Source: Haemaphysalis longicornis (Eukaryota; Arthropoda; Arachnida; Ixodida; Ixodidae). Taken from it: 64,000 nt of DNA. Of this stretch, positions 34,064-45,429 are shown in pieces (the stretch's first letter is position 1; each line of letters starts with the position of its first letter). The stretch spans positions 43,395,745 through 43,459,744 of the forward strand of contig CM023450.1 of the NCBI GenBank assembly GCA_013339765.2, in the 5' to 3' direction. The translations under genes were made by a program, and so were the position numbers. The notes under the pieces are model-generated. The model saw only the letters and a program-made list of their open reading frames with translations. It did not search any database and was not told the origin of the DNA.

Positions 34064-34350
34064 TTTTTAACATGAAAGTGTTTTATTCCGGGATTCACGA
34101 AGATTTCACTTACGTCATATCCATCACGCAAGTGATGCCAGTACAACGAAGCAAGCGGCCTGTAAAAGGTGCACCCCTGCACACATAGTCTTCTTGCGGG
34201 GAAGCAACCTTTAGTGCTAAAGTGTACGTCATTTTTAGGGTTGTTCGTTTTCGGGTTTTATATTTTAACACGAAAGGGTATTATGCCGGGATACACCAAC
34301 ACTTCACTGACGTCATATTCGTCATGGAAATGACGCCAGTACACCTTCGC
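34064..34350 (+). repeat. Two-copy tandem repeat, period about 198 bp
   Basis: Units at 34064-34152 and 34260-34350 share TTTTAACA(T/C)GAAAG, TATT(C/G)CCGGGAT, CACTTACGTCATAT or CACTGACGTCATAT, and GA(T/C)GCCAGTACA. Identity is about 75%. The intervening part is not obviously duplicated. Confidence 0.7.
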
Positions 34351-34615
34351 AGAGGCGACCCGCCGGCAGGACGTCGCTCATCAAACACACACACAAGACA
34401 GCCGTCGACGCGCACATCATGCACAGCTGCAGATTTCGCTGCACATTTCACTTTCGTGTTTTACCGATTCCTATGACAGAGGAATCAACCACTGTTTTTT
34501 TTTGTGTGGAGGGAGGGGGTGGCACCCAGCCTCATTAGTTGGTTGTGGTGTTAGTGGCCAGGTTGTGTTGCCTGAAGAGATATGCCTGCAATTGCTCTAG
34601 AACGGAAAGTTTAGC

Positions 34616-34861
34616 TAGTTAGATCTGATTGATTGATTGATTGTGGGGTTTAACGCGCCGACGCAACGCAGGCGATGAGGCGCGCCGTAGTGGAGGGCTC
34701 CGGATTAAGCCACCTGGGGATCAGTGCGCCGACACACACGGGCGTTTTTGCTTTTCGCCTCCACGAAAAGCGGCCGCCGCGGCCGGGAATCGACCCGCGA
34801 CCTCGTGCTCAAGCGCAAGCCTTAGCCACTGACACCGCGGCGGGTGATAGTTAGATCTGAT
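34616..34861 (-). mobile_element. Complete tRNA-derived SINE with 14-bp target-site duplication
   Basis: The element lies on the reverse strand with box A-like GGTGTCAGTGG (34826-34836) and box B-like GGTCGATTCCC (near 34786-34796). Its TGGAGGCGAAAAGC block, CCGGAGCCCTCCACTACGG body and GCGTTAAACCCCACAATCAATC tail are in the expected order. TAGTTAGATCTGAT flanks it exactly at 34616-34629 and 34848-34861. The perfect duplication and intact order point to a fairly recent insertion that needed LINE machinery in trans. Confidence 0.9.
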
Positions 34862-35264
34862 GCATGTTTAAAGCGCAGGCAGATGATACACAACAGGACA
34901 ACACGAGCGCTCCAGAACTGACCCTAACGCGTTAATAATAACATGGCCATTTTCCCATGTTTGCGCGAGCTCCGTGTTCTGAAGGAAGCTAATAGGGAGG
35001 CGTGACACTACGCTCCGCACTGCCCAATGTCAACCACTAGTTGGAAGACGATGTGGTACCGTCTGCTGTGCGGGGCCACGAACTTTCGTATCACGATAAA
35101 CAGGGCAGCATGCTCTGGGCAGCCCATCAGATATGTAGGTCGTTCTATTGGCACATGTGTATGAGTAACAGGCGACGATAACTGGGCTCTAGAAGTTTTT
35201 GCAGTTGATTGCATGTATATTTTTCAGGAAATCGTTTCGGCTTCCGTCGCTGTCTGTAACAATA
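34862..35264. other. No recognisable feature
   Basis: No gene or repeat recognised. Confidence 0.4.
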
Positions 35265-35266
35265 TA

Positions 35267-35793
35267 CAGTAAAAGCTCGTTAATTCGAACTCGAAGGGTA
35301 GCATAAAATTGTTCGAATTAACCGGAGTTCGACTTAGCGTACTGGCGCCAGAATAGGGAATCGCGCCGCACTGCGCTGGCAGCACACAGAAGCCACCTGA
35401 GAGCATGCTTACACGTTTGTGGCTGGCGATTTTGTAAATAATAATAGCATGCGGCGGAGCATTGGCGCTGGTGGCCGGCGCCCTCAGTAGAAGTAAAAGT
35501 GAAGTAGCTGTTGCAGGAGCGCAGCGCACGCGCCACGCTGTTTTTCTGTTTCGTTGTTTTGCATCTCTTGTGAATTTGGTTTGGTTTGGATTTGCAACAC
35601 ATTGTAATCACTCTGGACCGACTTCTTCTCCGAGTAGCGATTGAAACCAAGGGATCATATTTCGAATTAACCGTTCTTGATACCGGGCATTCGAATTATC
35701 GGATGTTTCCCCTCATTTAAATATACAGGGTTGTGCCGGGACCAGGGCGTGACTTACAATTAACCGGAAGTTCGAATTAACGAGCTTTTACTG
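35267..35793. mobile_element. Pogo/Tigger-like MITE
   Basis: The element starts CAGTAAAAGCTCGTTAATTC and its reverse complement starts identically; the terminal inverted repeats are perfect for 25 bp. TA dinucleotides flank both ends (35265-35266 and 35794-35795). CAGT ends, TA duplication and TTCGAATTAAC(C)GG subterminal repeats are the pogo/Tigger pattern. The 527-bp interior carries no transposase, only chance frames of about 100 codons. Trans-mobilisation by a full-length relative is the likely origin. Confidence 0.88.
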
Positions 35794-35994
35794 TATAGCA
35801 GCAGCAGCAGCATCAGTACCAGTAGTACCAGCTGAGAGCATGCTTCAATCGGGGAGAAGTAAAAATGGATCAAGGATAGGTATAGATAACAAAATCTCCC
35901 AGGAAGAGTGTGGATGGGAGTGGGATCGAATGCAGGATACAAGCAAACAGATGAGACGGTAGGCGTGGGCGAAGGGCAAATAACGAGGAATTAA

Positions 35995-36338
35995 AAAAAG
36001 TCCGGCCCATCTCCACTAATGTGAAACCTGGGGAGGGGCGAAGCATGCAGCATATAAATACATTCTTGTCGCCTTGGCGCCTTTGCCAACGGAGATGAAC
36101 CCGTTGGGGGTAGAGGTATACAGCTTGGCTGTAAAAATCTCGTGTCCTTGAAGCACAAAACGTTCTAGCGTGAGGCGTAAACCAGTGTCCCGGTGTTTTG
36201 TTTAGTACACGTTACGTTCTAGTGAGAGACGTAAATGAGTGTCCCGGTATTTCAGTACCGTGACTACCTGAAACGACGGTTACGATAACGACGGCATGAG
36301 GCGGAGACAGCTCGAGCCCCTAAAGGGCTTCGCCCCTA
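35995..36338 (+). mobile_element. GGGGCGAAGC-ended repeat, copy B
   Basis: Starts after an A run with GGCCCATCTCCACTAATGTG, AAACCTGGGG, then AGGGGCGAAGC (36034-36044). Ends GGGCTTCGCCCCTA (to 36338) followed by AAAAA. It matches copy A across its length, including the doubled internal unit (GTTCTAG then GTGTCCCGGT, twice). No coding capacity. Confidence 0.8.
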
Positions 36339-36483
36339 CAAAAAGCCATTGTGAGACTAAACTGGGTATACGTTTCCTTACGCTGCGTATCGTTTTATTT
36401 AATTATTCATTTTTCAACAGTGCTCCTAAAAATCCTTCATTGCAATGCTTCAAAAAAATGAGGGTTTAAAACGATGAAGCTGC

Positions 36484-36545
36484 ACCTAGGCTACGATGCT
36501 TGCCGTAGTGGGGGTCTCCGGATTCATTTCAAACATCAAAATTGT
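36484..36545 (-). mobile_element. SINE 3'-body fragment
   Basis: The reverse strand reads AATGAATCCGGAGACCCCCACTACGGC, like the CCGGAGCCCTCCACTACGGC body of the other SINEs. The rest of the SINE is absent. Confidence 0.4.
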
Positions 36546-37072
36546 CATTTTACCGGCCTCTGAAGTGTGCTTTTCTGTAATACTGGCAAGCTTACTTAGG
36601 AAGCTCATGCCTTTAATTAAGGCGGCACGAGAAGGGCGCCAGTTCCACGAAATGCTGCCAACGTATGTGCAACAAAAGAAACGGAATCTGTACATCAACG
36701 CTCAATGTAGCCTGATCTCTGATTTATCACATTCGATAAAGCATTATTATAAATACTTAGATAGGATATGCACACGTAAAGCAGACGCTAACTGAGGTTT
36801 CACAGTGTTGGCGTCATGTGCGGTATTGGCTAGACCAAATGTAAAACGCTGCCCTTCCCAAGGACGTGAGTGCCACATACGCCTCAGAGAACGGAAACCT
36901 CTAATCGAACACAGCCGTCATAGTCACAGCCGTCAAAGAGCAAGGAACAATTGCTCTATCGTAGTTTTAATAAACATACAGGGCTTCAGAGTACTTTCAG
37001 TGCCTTATGTCCACACATACACTTCTACTTGTGCTTTCCTTCAACGTCACATGGGCCTTCAGGGCGAACGGG
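36546..37072. other. No recognisable feature
   Basis: The open frame at 36496-36795 is not recognised and partly overlaps the SINE fragment. Confidence 0.35.
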
Positions 37073-37120
37073 CAGGCGTGCAGGCGGGCAGGCAGGGCAG
37101 GCAGGCAGGCAGGCAGGCTG
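37073..37120 (+). repeat. (GGCA)n microsatellite
   Basis: GGCAGGCG and GGCAGGGC units become pure GGCA repeats toward 37120. Confidence 0.9.
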
Positions 37121-37319
37121 CTTACAGCATTATGAACAGGTAAAATGAGTTATGTCATGGTGTAACATTGGCACCACCTGTCGGGTCGTAGATATCTAAT
37201 ATCTAAAATTCGGCAACTATTTAAGCTTTCATTCCCTCGTTTAGAGTAAAACCGGGATAACAAAACTACGAGTTTCGTTGGTATATCCTCTTACGCACTA
37301 CTGTAAATACGATGACCGC

Positions 37320-37976
37320 TGTTACGAATCGGCCCACCGCCGTACTTTCCCGCATCACTCCTCGGCTATGCGGCGAAGCCACTACGTGCGCCTTTGAAAC
37401 AGGTCCCCTCATGTCAGTGATTCATGTTTTCATGCCTCGACAAGCCCGGGCCGGACGCTTCGCTTTCGGCGCGTTTCAAAACTTCGGCGGCTGCCGGCGA
37501 GGCTTGTCTCAACGCTCTTCAAGGACACAGAGGGCCCGCGATCGCAGCGGAGTCCTCTCTCCTCCCTCTCTCGGACTCAACGTGCGCCGATGCTATCGAG
37601 TGCTCACGAACTCTGGAAAGAGCGCTGTGGGTGTCTGTGACGTTCGTGGCGTGTTGCCGCTTGTTGGCGTTTTGACCGTTACCGCTTTTGGGTATAAATA
37701 GAAGCCGCCTAAGCGCTTTAACCCATTCCTGTTTGAGCAGTGAATCCATGCTGTCACTCTGCTCGAGTCCTGTACTGTTACCTCGCCCGTCGGGGCATTG
37801 TTCTTTGGCTACGGCTCACCTCTCGCTATGAAGTAAACAGTTACGTTAGCCTACGGATTCTGGAATTCACGGCTGCAACAGCGGCTGGCCGCTCGCTTCA
37901 CCACGTTACCACACGTATGCCGGAGGCGACAAAGCTCGGCTCGGCTCGGCCCACCCGGTCGCAACAACTGGTGTCG
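37320..37976 (+). mobile_element. LTR retrotransposon 5' LTR
   Basis: Starts TGTTACGAATCGG and ends GTCGCAACA, 657 bp. This is nearly the size of the related LTR at 3031-3677 and similar in its 3' third (CACCTCTCGCTATGAAGTAAAC, CCACGTTACCAC). A TATAAATA box at 37693-37700 sits in the promoter position. It is followed at 37977 by a primer-binding-site-like ACTGGTGTCGGCGCTGGGAT. Only a short internal piece follows, with no gag/pol and no second LTR, so it is a truncated element. Confidence 0.65.
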
Positions 37977-37996
37977 GCGCTGGGATGATACGGTTG
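37977..37996 (+). other. Putative tRNA primer binding site
   Basis: ACTGGTGTCGGCGCTGGGAT begins one base after the LTR terminal CA and has the TGG start of a site complementary to a tRNA 3' CCA end. The equivalent position beside the reverse-strand LTR reads ACTGGCGCCATGG. I cannot name the tRNA with certainty. Confidence 0.45.
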
Positions 37997-39650
37997 CAAC
38001 ACCGCCTTTCATTTTTTCTCTCTTCAATTATTTTAGCCTAAAAGATGTAGTTAAGGTCGCCAGCAACTCTAATTAAACACAGCAGATCACACCTTTTAGC
38101 TGCATAGGTGCTATGTTCCATACAAATCTTCGCAGTATTGACATTTCGTGGTGAGGCCTCACGCCGGAACGGTACCTTTATTTTCGTTGCTTTATTTGGC
38201 TGGGAAAATGTTTGATTAAACCATTATTTTATTGATATAAATATTTTAGAAGGTTTTTGGAATAATATTTATGTAAAATCTGACAGTTTCCACTCAGCAG
38301 TTCTTACATTCTTCCTTTTGTTGCACATTTGCATGCATTTACGTTCAATCAGCTGTAGAAATGAACATGCTCGCTTTTTCGGAAATTCCTCATGAAGCGG
38401 GAATCGTTACGGGTGACTGGATGGCATTAGGTGTCTGCAAAAGTCAGGAAAACATCTACAGTGCCAACGTGGTCCAACTAACCAAGAAGGTTAATCAATT
38501 GCAATAGCTAGCTCACAGACATTGTTTATTTTGATTTGGCTTAACAAGTTTGAACTCCCCGGAGTACCTTTATGTTCATGTCGAAAGCATCCAGGGGCAC
38601 GCAACAAGAAATCAAAGCCCGTTCTTTTGCCTCGATATCTAACTTGTGCATGCGCTTACCTGTGACGAGGCTTGGCACCCGACGCCCCCGAACGTAATTA
38701 CGCTCAAACCACCCTTATCATCTGCACCCTTGAAGGTTGCTCCAAAAAAGGCTGCGAACGTAGTTTGCCCCAAGAGCGCATTTTCAGTAGTCAGATTGTT
38801 TTGTTTGTCCCTGCTGTGTTGAATATTTCAATACCCTACGTAACACCGGTGGCCGCGTTTGTCGATCGGTGTGCATTATACGTTCAATGTTTATCCTCCC
38901 CCCCGCCGGAACCCTGCTCTTTTCCTGTCACAACTAGAGCCTGAAGCCAGTAAAAGTGCAGGCACATTTATGGTCTGGCGCGCATCTGGGTCGTGTTCCT
39001 GGTGCACGACAGCGTAAGGTTGGACACGCCTGAGCTGGCACTGGGCATTCGAAGTCCGCGCTCTAAGTTTGGCCCACTTTTGTTGGCTACCAATTCCTTT
39101 AACTGCGTCGCTCTTGCTTCCTCTCCCGCCGCTTATTTGCTCCAAAATTTTACTGCTCAACACTTAAACAAAACGTTCAGAATAGTAAAAGAGACAGAAG
39201 CGCCCGCCCTCAGTTAGAGCCATCCTCTTTGAAAGGATGCCATGACTGGCGCCGACTACAAACATCTTCACTGAATTCCTGAACAGATTAGCTCGCGAGC
39301 ACGCACCATCGCGGGCTCACCTATCTACAGGAAGCAATCGTAATCGCCACCATATTTTCTGCCCGGCGCCGTGATTGTTTTCGACGTGTTCTGCTCCACC
39401 CCTGACGTCTGTCATCGACGCACTGCTGCCAGTGCAGCGAGTGTTTCGCGGCTTTCATTTCTTTTTCCTCGAGGAAGCTTTTGGCAGGCGCTTCTAGTAG
39501 ACTACCCGCGTGCACTGAGGATGTCTATCTTTACGTACCGTCAAGATTAAAAAAAAGCTACGAAAGTCCTTTGCCTTTTTTAACGCTACACGCTTACATG
39601 AATGTCTTTGGTGCCCGAGACTTCAGCGCAGTGGGTGCGCTTATTTCGAC
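37997..39650. other. No recognisable feature
   Basis: No gag/pol domains follow the LTR, and no other gene or repeat family was recognised. Confidence 0.4.
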
Positions 39651-39659
39651 TCCTATCTC

Positions 39660-39790
39660 TCCTCCTCGCCTGCCCTCTCTTTTAGCCCCTCTTTAGCCCA
39701 CTATACCAGTGCAGGGTAGCAAACCGGACTCTACATCTAGTTTGCCTCCGGCTTTTCCGTCCGTTGTTCTCCCCCTCGCCCCTCCTGTGA
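39660..39790 (+). mobile_element. Probable LINE 3' untranslated fragment
   Basis: CCACTATACCAGTGCAGGGTAGCAAACCGGACTCT is a motif I recall as recurring in tick LINE 3' regions. Support here is memory only, as there is no attached coding sequence. Confidence 0.35.
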
Positions 39791-39989
39791 GGATCGACCG
39801 TTCAAAGTATGATGCAGTTTGCGTGATGGTTGATTTCAACCTTTGCATAATGTTTAGTGCTGATTTTCTGTCAATACCTGCAAGGGTTGAGACCGAGATA
39901 ACGAGAAGTACTCGTGCGATGGAAGAAGCCAAGCTACGCACACTTCTTGGGATGTATAACTAGAATATCCCAGGTTGTCCATAATCGAG

Positions 39990-41945
39990 ATGTATTCTAC
40001 AGCGACTTCAAAACTACCTGGAGAACACAGATCGCATATCACACACAAGGTTTGAATTCCGGCCAAAGCTCTCGAGGCAGGACATACTACTACAATTACA
40101 AAAAAATTTTTGGAGGCTGCAAGCAAAGATACACCAAAGGCTATTTAATATTCTAGCACTAGATCTATAGGAGGCATTTGATAATGTAGCCCGCACGGCC
40201 ATACTAAAATCTCGTCTCCCAAGACTGCGGAAGAACGGACATACGGCTACGTTAAATAATTTTAACAGCCAGAGAGGGTATACTTAAAATTGGTGACCTG
40301 CAACCCCCCCTCAAATAGGGAAGCAGTGTCATGCCGCATGGAACGGTATTACTTCCGCTACTGTTCTACATCGCAATGATAAATCTTCCTAAAAACTTGG
40401 AAGCAATCCAGACATAAAACATGCTCTCTATGCAGACGAAATCACAATTTAGATAGCCAAGGGGTCGGCAGAGGAAATCCAAGAAAGGTTACAACAGAAC
40501 GAAGATATAGTACACACGTACGCGAAAAAATGCTGACTCGCCTGCGCTCCACAAAACTCCGAACTCCTGCTGGTGCAAAAATATTGTCATGACTCAGCTA
40601 CCTCGTTCCACATCATGCTGGACGATATACGCATAAAACCTGCCGACCACATTAAAATTCTCGCCATGACTGATCAAGAAGACTGCAAAAACACTCGCCT
40701 ACACTAAATATTGGACTCATCCACTGCTGAGATAACAGAGTGATCCGCAGGGTATCGACTCAAAGGTATGACATGAAAGAACAAGACACGATAAGGCTCG
40801 ATCGAGCATTTATCTTACACCTCGCCTACGTAAACACCTACACGATCCCCCAAGCTGCGGACAAACAGAAGCTCAACACCCTTCATTAGAAAAGCTTACA
40901 AACAAGCCTTGTCACTCCCACCAACACGTCCACTGAACGTGTTCCAGCACTAGGGATACATAACACCGTAGGAGAAATTGTCGAAGCCCATCTCACGGCA
41001 CAGCAAGTCCGGCTCGGCCTGACCAGCACCGGTTGATCAGTTCTAGCCTGTCTAAAGTTTAACGCTCTCACGGCGACGGAAGACGCGGCCATGGTCCTTT
41101 CTAGAAATCAGGACAAGACTGAAACTTTACCTCTTCCCGAGAAACATGCACCCCGAACACCACCAAGCACGAAGAGCCACTAGGGCAGGAGCTCTTCAAC
41201 GTCAATACAAAAAATCCAAGGAAGTGGTATACACTGACGCCGCGGACTATGTCCCGCATAAAGTGAAGACTCCGGTAACCGCCACACCCCACTCTCTCCT
41301 CATTAGCTTAACATTACGGAAGGCAACGACAATACAAGCAGAAGAGACGGCAATCGACCCTAGCAATTGCCCAAACCCGAGCATCCACCATCATCACGGA
41401 CTGCCAAGCGACATACAGAAATAATGCGGCAGGAAGAGTTTCCACGATTGCTCTCGGCATCATACTTCAACACCCACCTCGGAGAAACATTAGAATAATC
41501 TGCACCCCTTTTCACTCTTCTCCTTGCCGATACCAGGGGGCGCCCACCTTCGCTCGAGATTTGGTCAGCCGAGCACAGTTAGAAAAAGAGGAAAGAACAG
41601 GATACCCTCTTCCCACGTACAAGGACATCACAGAGCATTACCTGCTGGGACGAATGCGATACCGGGTCCCCTAGTCTCTTGAAGCAACTTACCAGGTCCG
41701 TACAGACCACTCTTCGTCAACTCCAGACGAACACGTACCCACACCTTACGAGTGTGCACGCTATACACCCACCCTCTACCATCCCTTGTGCAGACACTGC
41801 GGAGATCCCTGCCACGAGTTACCACATGGTATGGGAATGTCAAAATAATAACCCTTGAGCACTTCCGGCGAATAGTTACTGAAGTGTGGCTTAATATACA
41901 TGACTTGGAATTTCTACATCTCTGGAAACGGCTGCTTTGAGTTTA
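39990..41945 (+). mobile_element. I-group LINE remnant: RT, RNase H and C-terminus
   Basis: Motifs occur in order but in shifting frames. RLQNYLENTDRISHTRFEFR then PKLSRQDILLQLQ (about 40003-40100), ALDL.EAFDNVARTAIL (RT block A, about 40160-40206), and ALYADEITI (the YADD box as YADE, about 40420-40446) mark the RT. VVYTDAADYVPHK, QAEETAI, TIITDCQATYRN (about 41225-41425) correspond to the RNase H D, E and D motifs. LCRHCGDPCHELPHMVWECQ near 41786-41845 is the terminal C..C..H..C motif. Many stops and frameshifts; the endonuclease is absent. Clearly a fossil. Confidence 0.75.
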
Positions 41946-42583
41946 TCAAAGTAGGAATCAATGAATAAGTTTTTGAATTCTGCATCCGAGTGAAGTCAGC
42001 TTTGGCGACAAGCTGCTGATGACCCTTTTTCGGTTTTTCGTCACGTGTGCTTGAGATTAGTTGCTTGCACTGTTGCGCCCCTTTATTCCATCATTCACGG
42101 GCGGTCTTTGACCGTAGAACACCCCTCTCGCTTAACTACCGACGTGGTGATGGCTTGGTGGGTCCTGTTGGCGGGCGGTGAACATACTCATAACTAGCCA
42201 CTCGTTTGTTCTCTGTCTTCCATTCTCCTTTACTTGCTTCCTCTTGCTTTCTCGCCGGATTGCTGGCTTCCTCGGAGCATGTTCGAGTTTAACAATCTTG
42301 AAAATCCTAGTGGAATTTCTTCATCAGAACGCATATTAAGAAGAACCGACAATTCCAATGTAATTGTTGAAGTAGGCAAATAACTGCACTCGATAAATGT
42401 TGCCTGCAACCTTTGACATTGTGCAGGGCAAACATCACGCTTTGCGTAGCGTCGTGAGTCACAGCGCAGATCCCAGTTTAAGTTCGGAGCACTTAGGGGG
42501 CCCGGATTATCGTCGCAGCTAACGCGTTACGCATAACGCGGCGTCGCCCCCACAAACAGAAGCTTCGAAAAGATCAGCGCTTT
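41946..42583. other. No recognisable feature
   Basis: Nothing recognised. Confidence 0.4.
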
Positions 42584-42652
42584 CCCTGGTCGGGATCGAA
42601 CATGGGTCTCTCACGTTACGAAGCCGATGTCAATACTCTTGCGCCCCACCGG
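42584..42652 (-). repeat. tRNA-derived sequence
   Basis: On the reverse strand GGGGCGCAAGAG (box A-like, 42637-42648) lies about 45 nt before GTTCGATCCCG (box B-like, 42591-42601). No 7-bp acceptor stem forms and the anticodon arm is poor. It is a tRNA pseudogene or SINE head rather than a tRNA gene. Confidence 0.55.
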
Positions 42653-45429
42653 CACACGATTCTAGGATGAAAAGCGTTGGGGTGATCTTAGCGCTGCACC
42701 GTTGTCACGGAGGCTGCCGTTGTTAGGCCGCAAATAAGTACGCAATAATATAAAATGAAGAAAAAATAATGAATTAACGCATTAATTATCGGAAATTACT
42801 GAAAATTCTTTCCAGTGTCGCTTTATAGGCTCTTTCCGGGGCTGCGGCACCGTGTCGTGACTACTTGCGTTATCAACGCCAGGCTAGCTGGTACTGAAAC
42901 TAGTCAAGAGAGGGCGCCAAAGCCCCTGAAGCGAATAACTGCTCCGCACTTGGCAGCTTTCACGTAAGGGGAACTGTGCTTTAATTTTTTGTTAGGCAAG
43001 TCGTCTATCCGGCATCCGTATTCATGAAACTCGATCTTTGAGGCGCAGGCAGCCGGTCAGTCAGGATCATTCTTAGCGAAGCAGACCCGCATATATTCTA
43101 GTAGTCGCTTCAGAGTGAGGTTCGGTGTTAAAAAAATCTTGGCATGACGCAGGATTTCTGTTGCTTGCTCCGAAAAAAAGTGAAGGGGAGATCATGAAAA
43201 AGAGGGCAAAGGAAGAAGCAAAAACGAAGAGAAAACGGAATAAAATAACGAAGTCCTAAATAAAACATCGAACAGTAAAAAAAATTGGGATGTCGCTGGC
43301 GGGTTGTGCATGATCCCTACTTGGCAAGCAGAATTAACCGAAATAACAACATAACGAAAGAAGTAGAAATAACAAAAGTTTGTTGTCGTTGTTGTTAGGT
43401 GATTATAGCACAGTTAGTGTCCTAGTCAATACCCCCCTGTTCCCCTTCCTCCCAACCATTGTGCCGAAAATTTTGAGGAAGAGTATGTGGTTTTTTCGGC
43501 CATCCCTAAATCAATGCTCAGAGTACAGAAGTTTCACTTTTTTTTTTCAAGCCGATGACTACAGTTCTACGTGACTCGGTCCGCAGTGCACACCTGTGCA
43601 TGTTATACAGGCTAACTTACTTTACGCGTCTGAAAGGCAGTAAAGTAAGACGTCTTAAAAAGTTCAGGACATTGGCTGGGACATAAGTAAACCTACAAGT
43701 TAATTGTAATGCAAAAGCCTTATATTTACCATTACAAGAATTAGCGATGTCTTCATTGTTGTTATGCGCAAACTACAGTCATAAGTGCCTCAAAAAACAC
43801 AGAGAAAACAAGTGCAAGCCTTCGTTGCTATGTGACGCCTGTGCATGCGCCGAACCACGCGTACTAGCGGAGAGGGTTCATTTGCCGCGGCGCCGGCCGC
43901 GCTCAGCTGTTGAGCGGAAGAACGCGATTTGGCTGCCGCTCTTCTCCATAAAGTATCTGGTTAAACCGGCTTTATCTGGTTAGGTTGGCTACGGAGATGG
44001 AACGGGTTTTATCTACTTAGCACTGTATGTGCCACTTGCGAAGTGCTCGCGCTAGGACGTGGGAATACCAGGGAGAACGCAGTTGCAGCCCTGCATTGCT
44101 GCCTGGCCAGGTAGTACACGTAAAAATATTAGCACATGAGCGCAGGACGGGTGGGGACCGCGAACAGCACTTAGTCCCAGAGATTATTGCGTTCGGAGCT
44201 TTAGTGCAACCGAGTCACTCACGCAGTCGCGTACGGCATGGGTGCCGCAGCGACGTACTCTATTTGTCAACTTCATCGCGTTCTATTTGTTTTATAAAAA
44301 GGAAAAAAGATTTTCTATCGGGCAGTCGATTATTTTTAACATTTTTTTTAAATCGCTAACAAGAATGTTGCCGCGTTTTCTTGAACATCGAGTCCGGAAA
44401 ACATGAATGAATAGCGAGGGGAACTATTCACTTGGAGTTAACCTGGCACGTTATGAAAGGGGTGGTAAGCGTGCACACACAAACACAAAAAAAAACTGCA
44501 GAATAACAAAAACAGTATAGGAGGGGCAGAGTGCTTAACCAAGGGAAGTTTTGGCAGCTTACCTTAGACACACGAATTATAAACAGCGTTTGAAAACAAA
44601 ACTTAGTGCTGTGTTACCTTCGTAAGTGCCTGGCGTCTCATGTGCCTGGTTTTGAAATGCTCGGAACGCAACGACAGCCTTCGATCAGGTAGTCTCAAAA
44701 GCAACTGAGATGCTTCACCTCAGGACTTCCCTATTTTATTCTTGGCAGCTTGTTTACCCATGGTTTAGTCTTTTCTGGCCACACGCGGCTTTTTTCGCGT
44801 GTTTTCACAACCAGGACTTCTTGCCTCATCTTTTGTTTGACGCATTATTGACGAGGTACAGCTTTGGCTTCAGTTCCGGTTCAACAGTTTCCTGCTCTAT
44901 TTTTTTCTATTCGCCAAAAAAGACGTCGAAGATAAGTACGTCTGGACGGCGCTTCCATCCGGCGGCCGGACCACAGCGCCATTTATTCTCCCGCAAGAAC
45001 CCACCCTTCGAGCCCGCGATATTTTACGCCGGGAGGGACGCGATACCACCCGAGCGGCTTACGGTTCCTTGTACTACTTCACTTTTCACTTGTTGGCTTT
45101 TTAGTCCCGCTCCGTTACTTTTGGGTTTACTGCCATTTCGCGTACCGCCTTTCGATGGGGGGCTCTGAAAGCATACGGAGGTAGGCTAAGCCTGCACTTT
45201 GAAGCTCAGTTGTTTCAAGCTTTCGGCTGTAACGGCAAGTAAAATGATAACGTTGAGAAGGCTACGGGAACAACCTCGCACCAGAAATATTTCAGGCAGG
45301 AGACGGATCTGCATTAGATGGCTTATGCTGTCTTTCCAACGTGAAGAAGAGGGGAAACGACGGTTCACATCTGTACGAGATGTCCCACCCATACGATTTA
45401 TTCGTATGCGATATACAAAGTAGTCACGT
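42653..45429. other. No recognisable feature over about 2.8 kb
   Basis: The longest frame (44710-45168, 152 codons) has a hydrophobic, Phe-rich first half and is not recognisable. No LINE endonuclease could be found upstream of the LINE that starts near 45430. Confidence 0.35.

Noticed and set aside
36486..36698. Exon encoding a TPTTAS-ending peptide, reverse strand
   Set aside because: Its end coincides with a SINE body fragment (CCGGAGACCCCCACTACGG), so the frame is better explained as repeat.
44710..45168. 152-codon frame with hydrophobic start
   Set aside because: No recognisable family, no supporting splice or promoter signal. The hydrophobic start could suggest a signal or membrane segment but composition alone is not enough.
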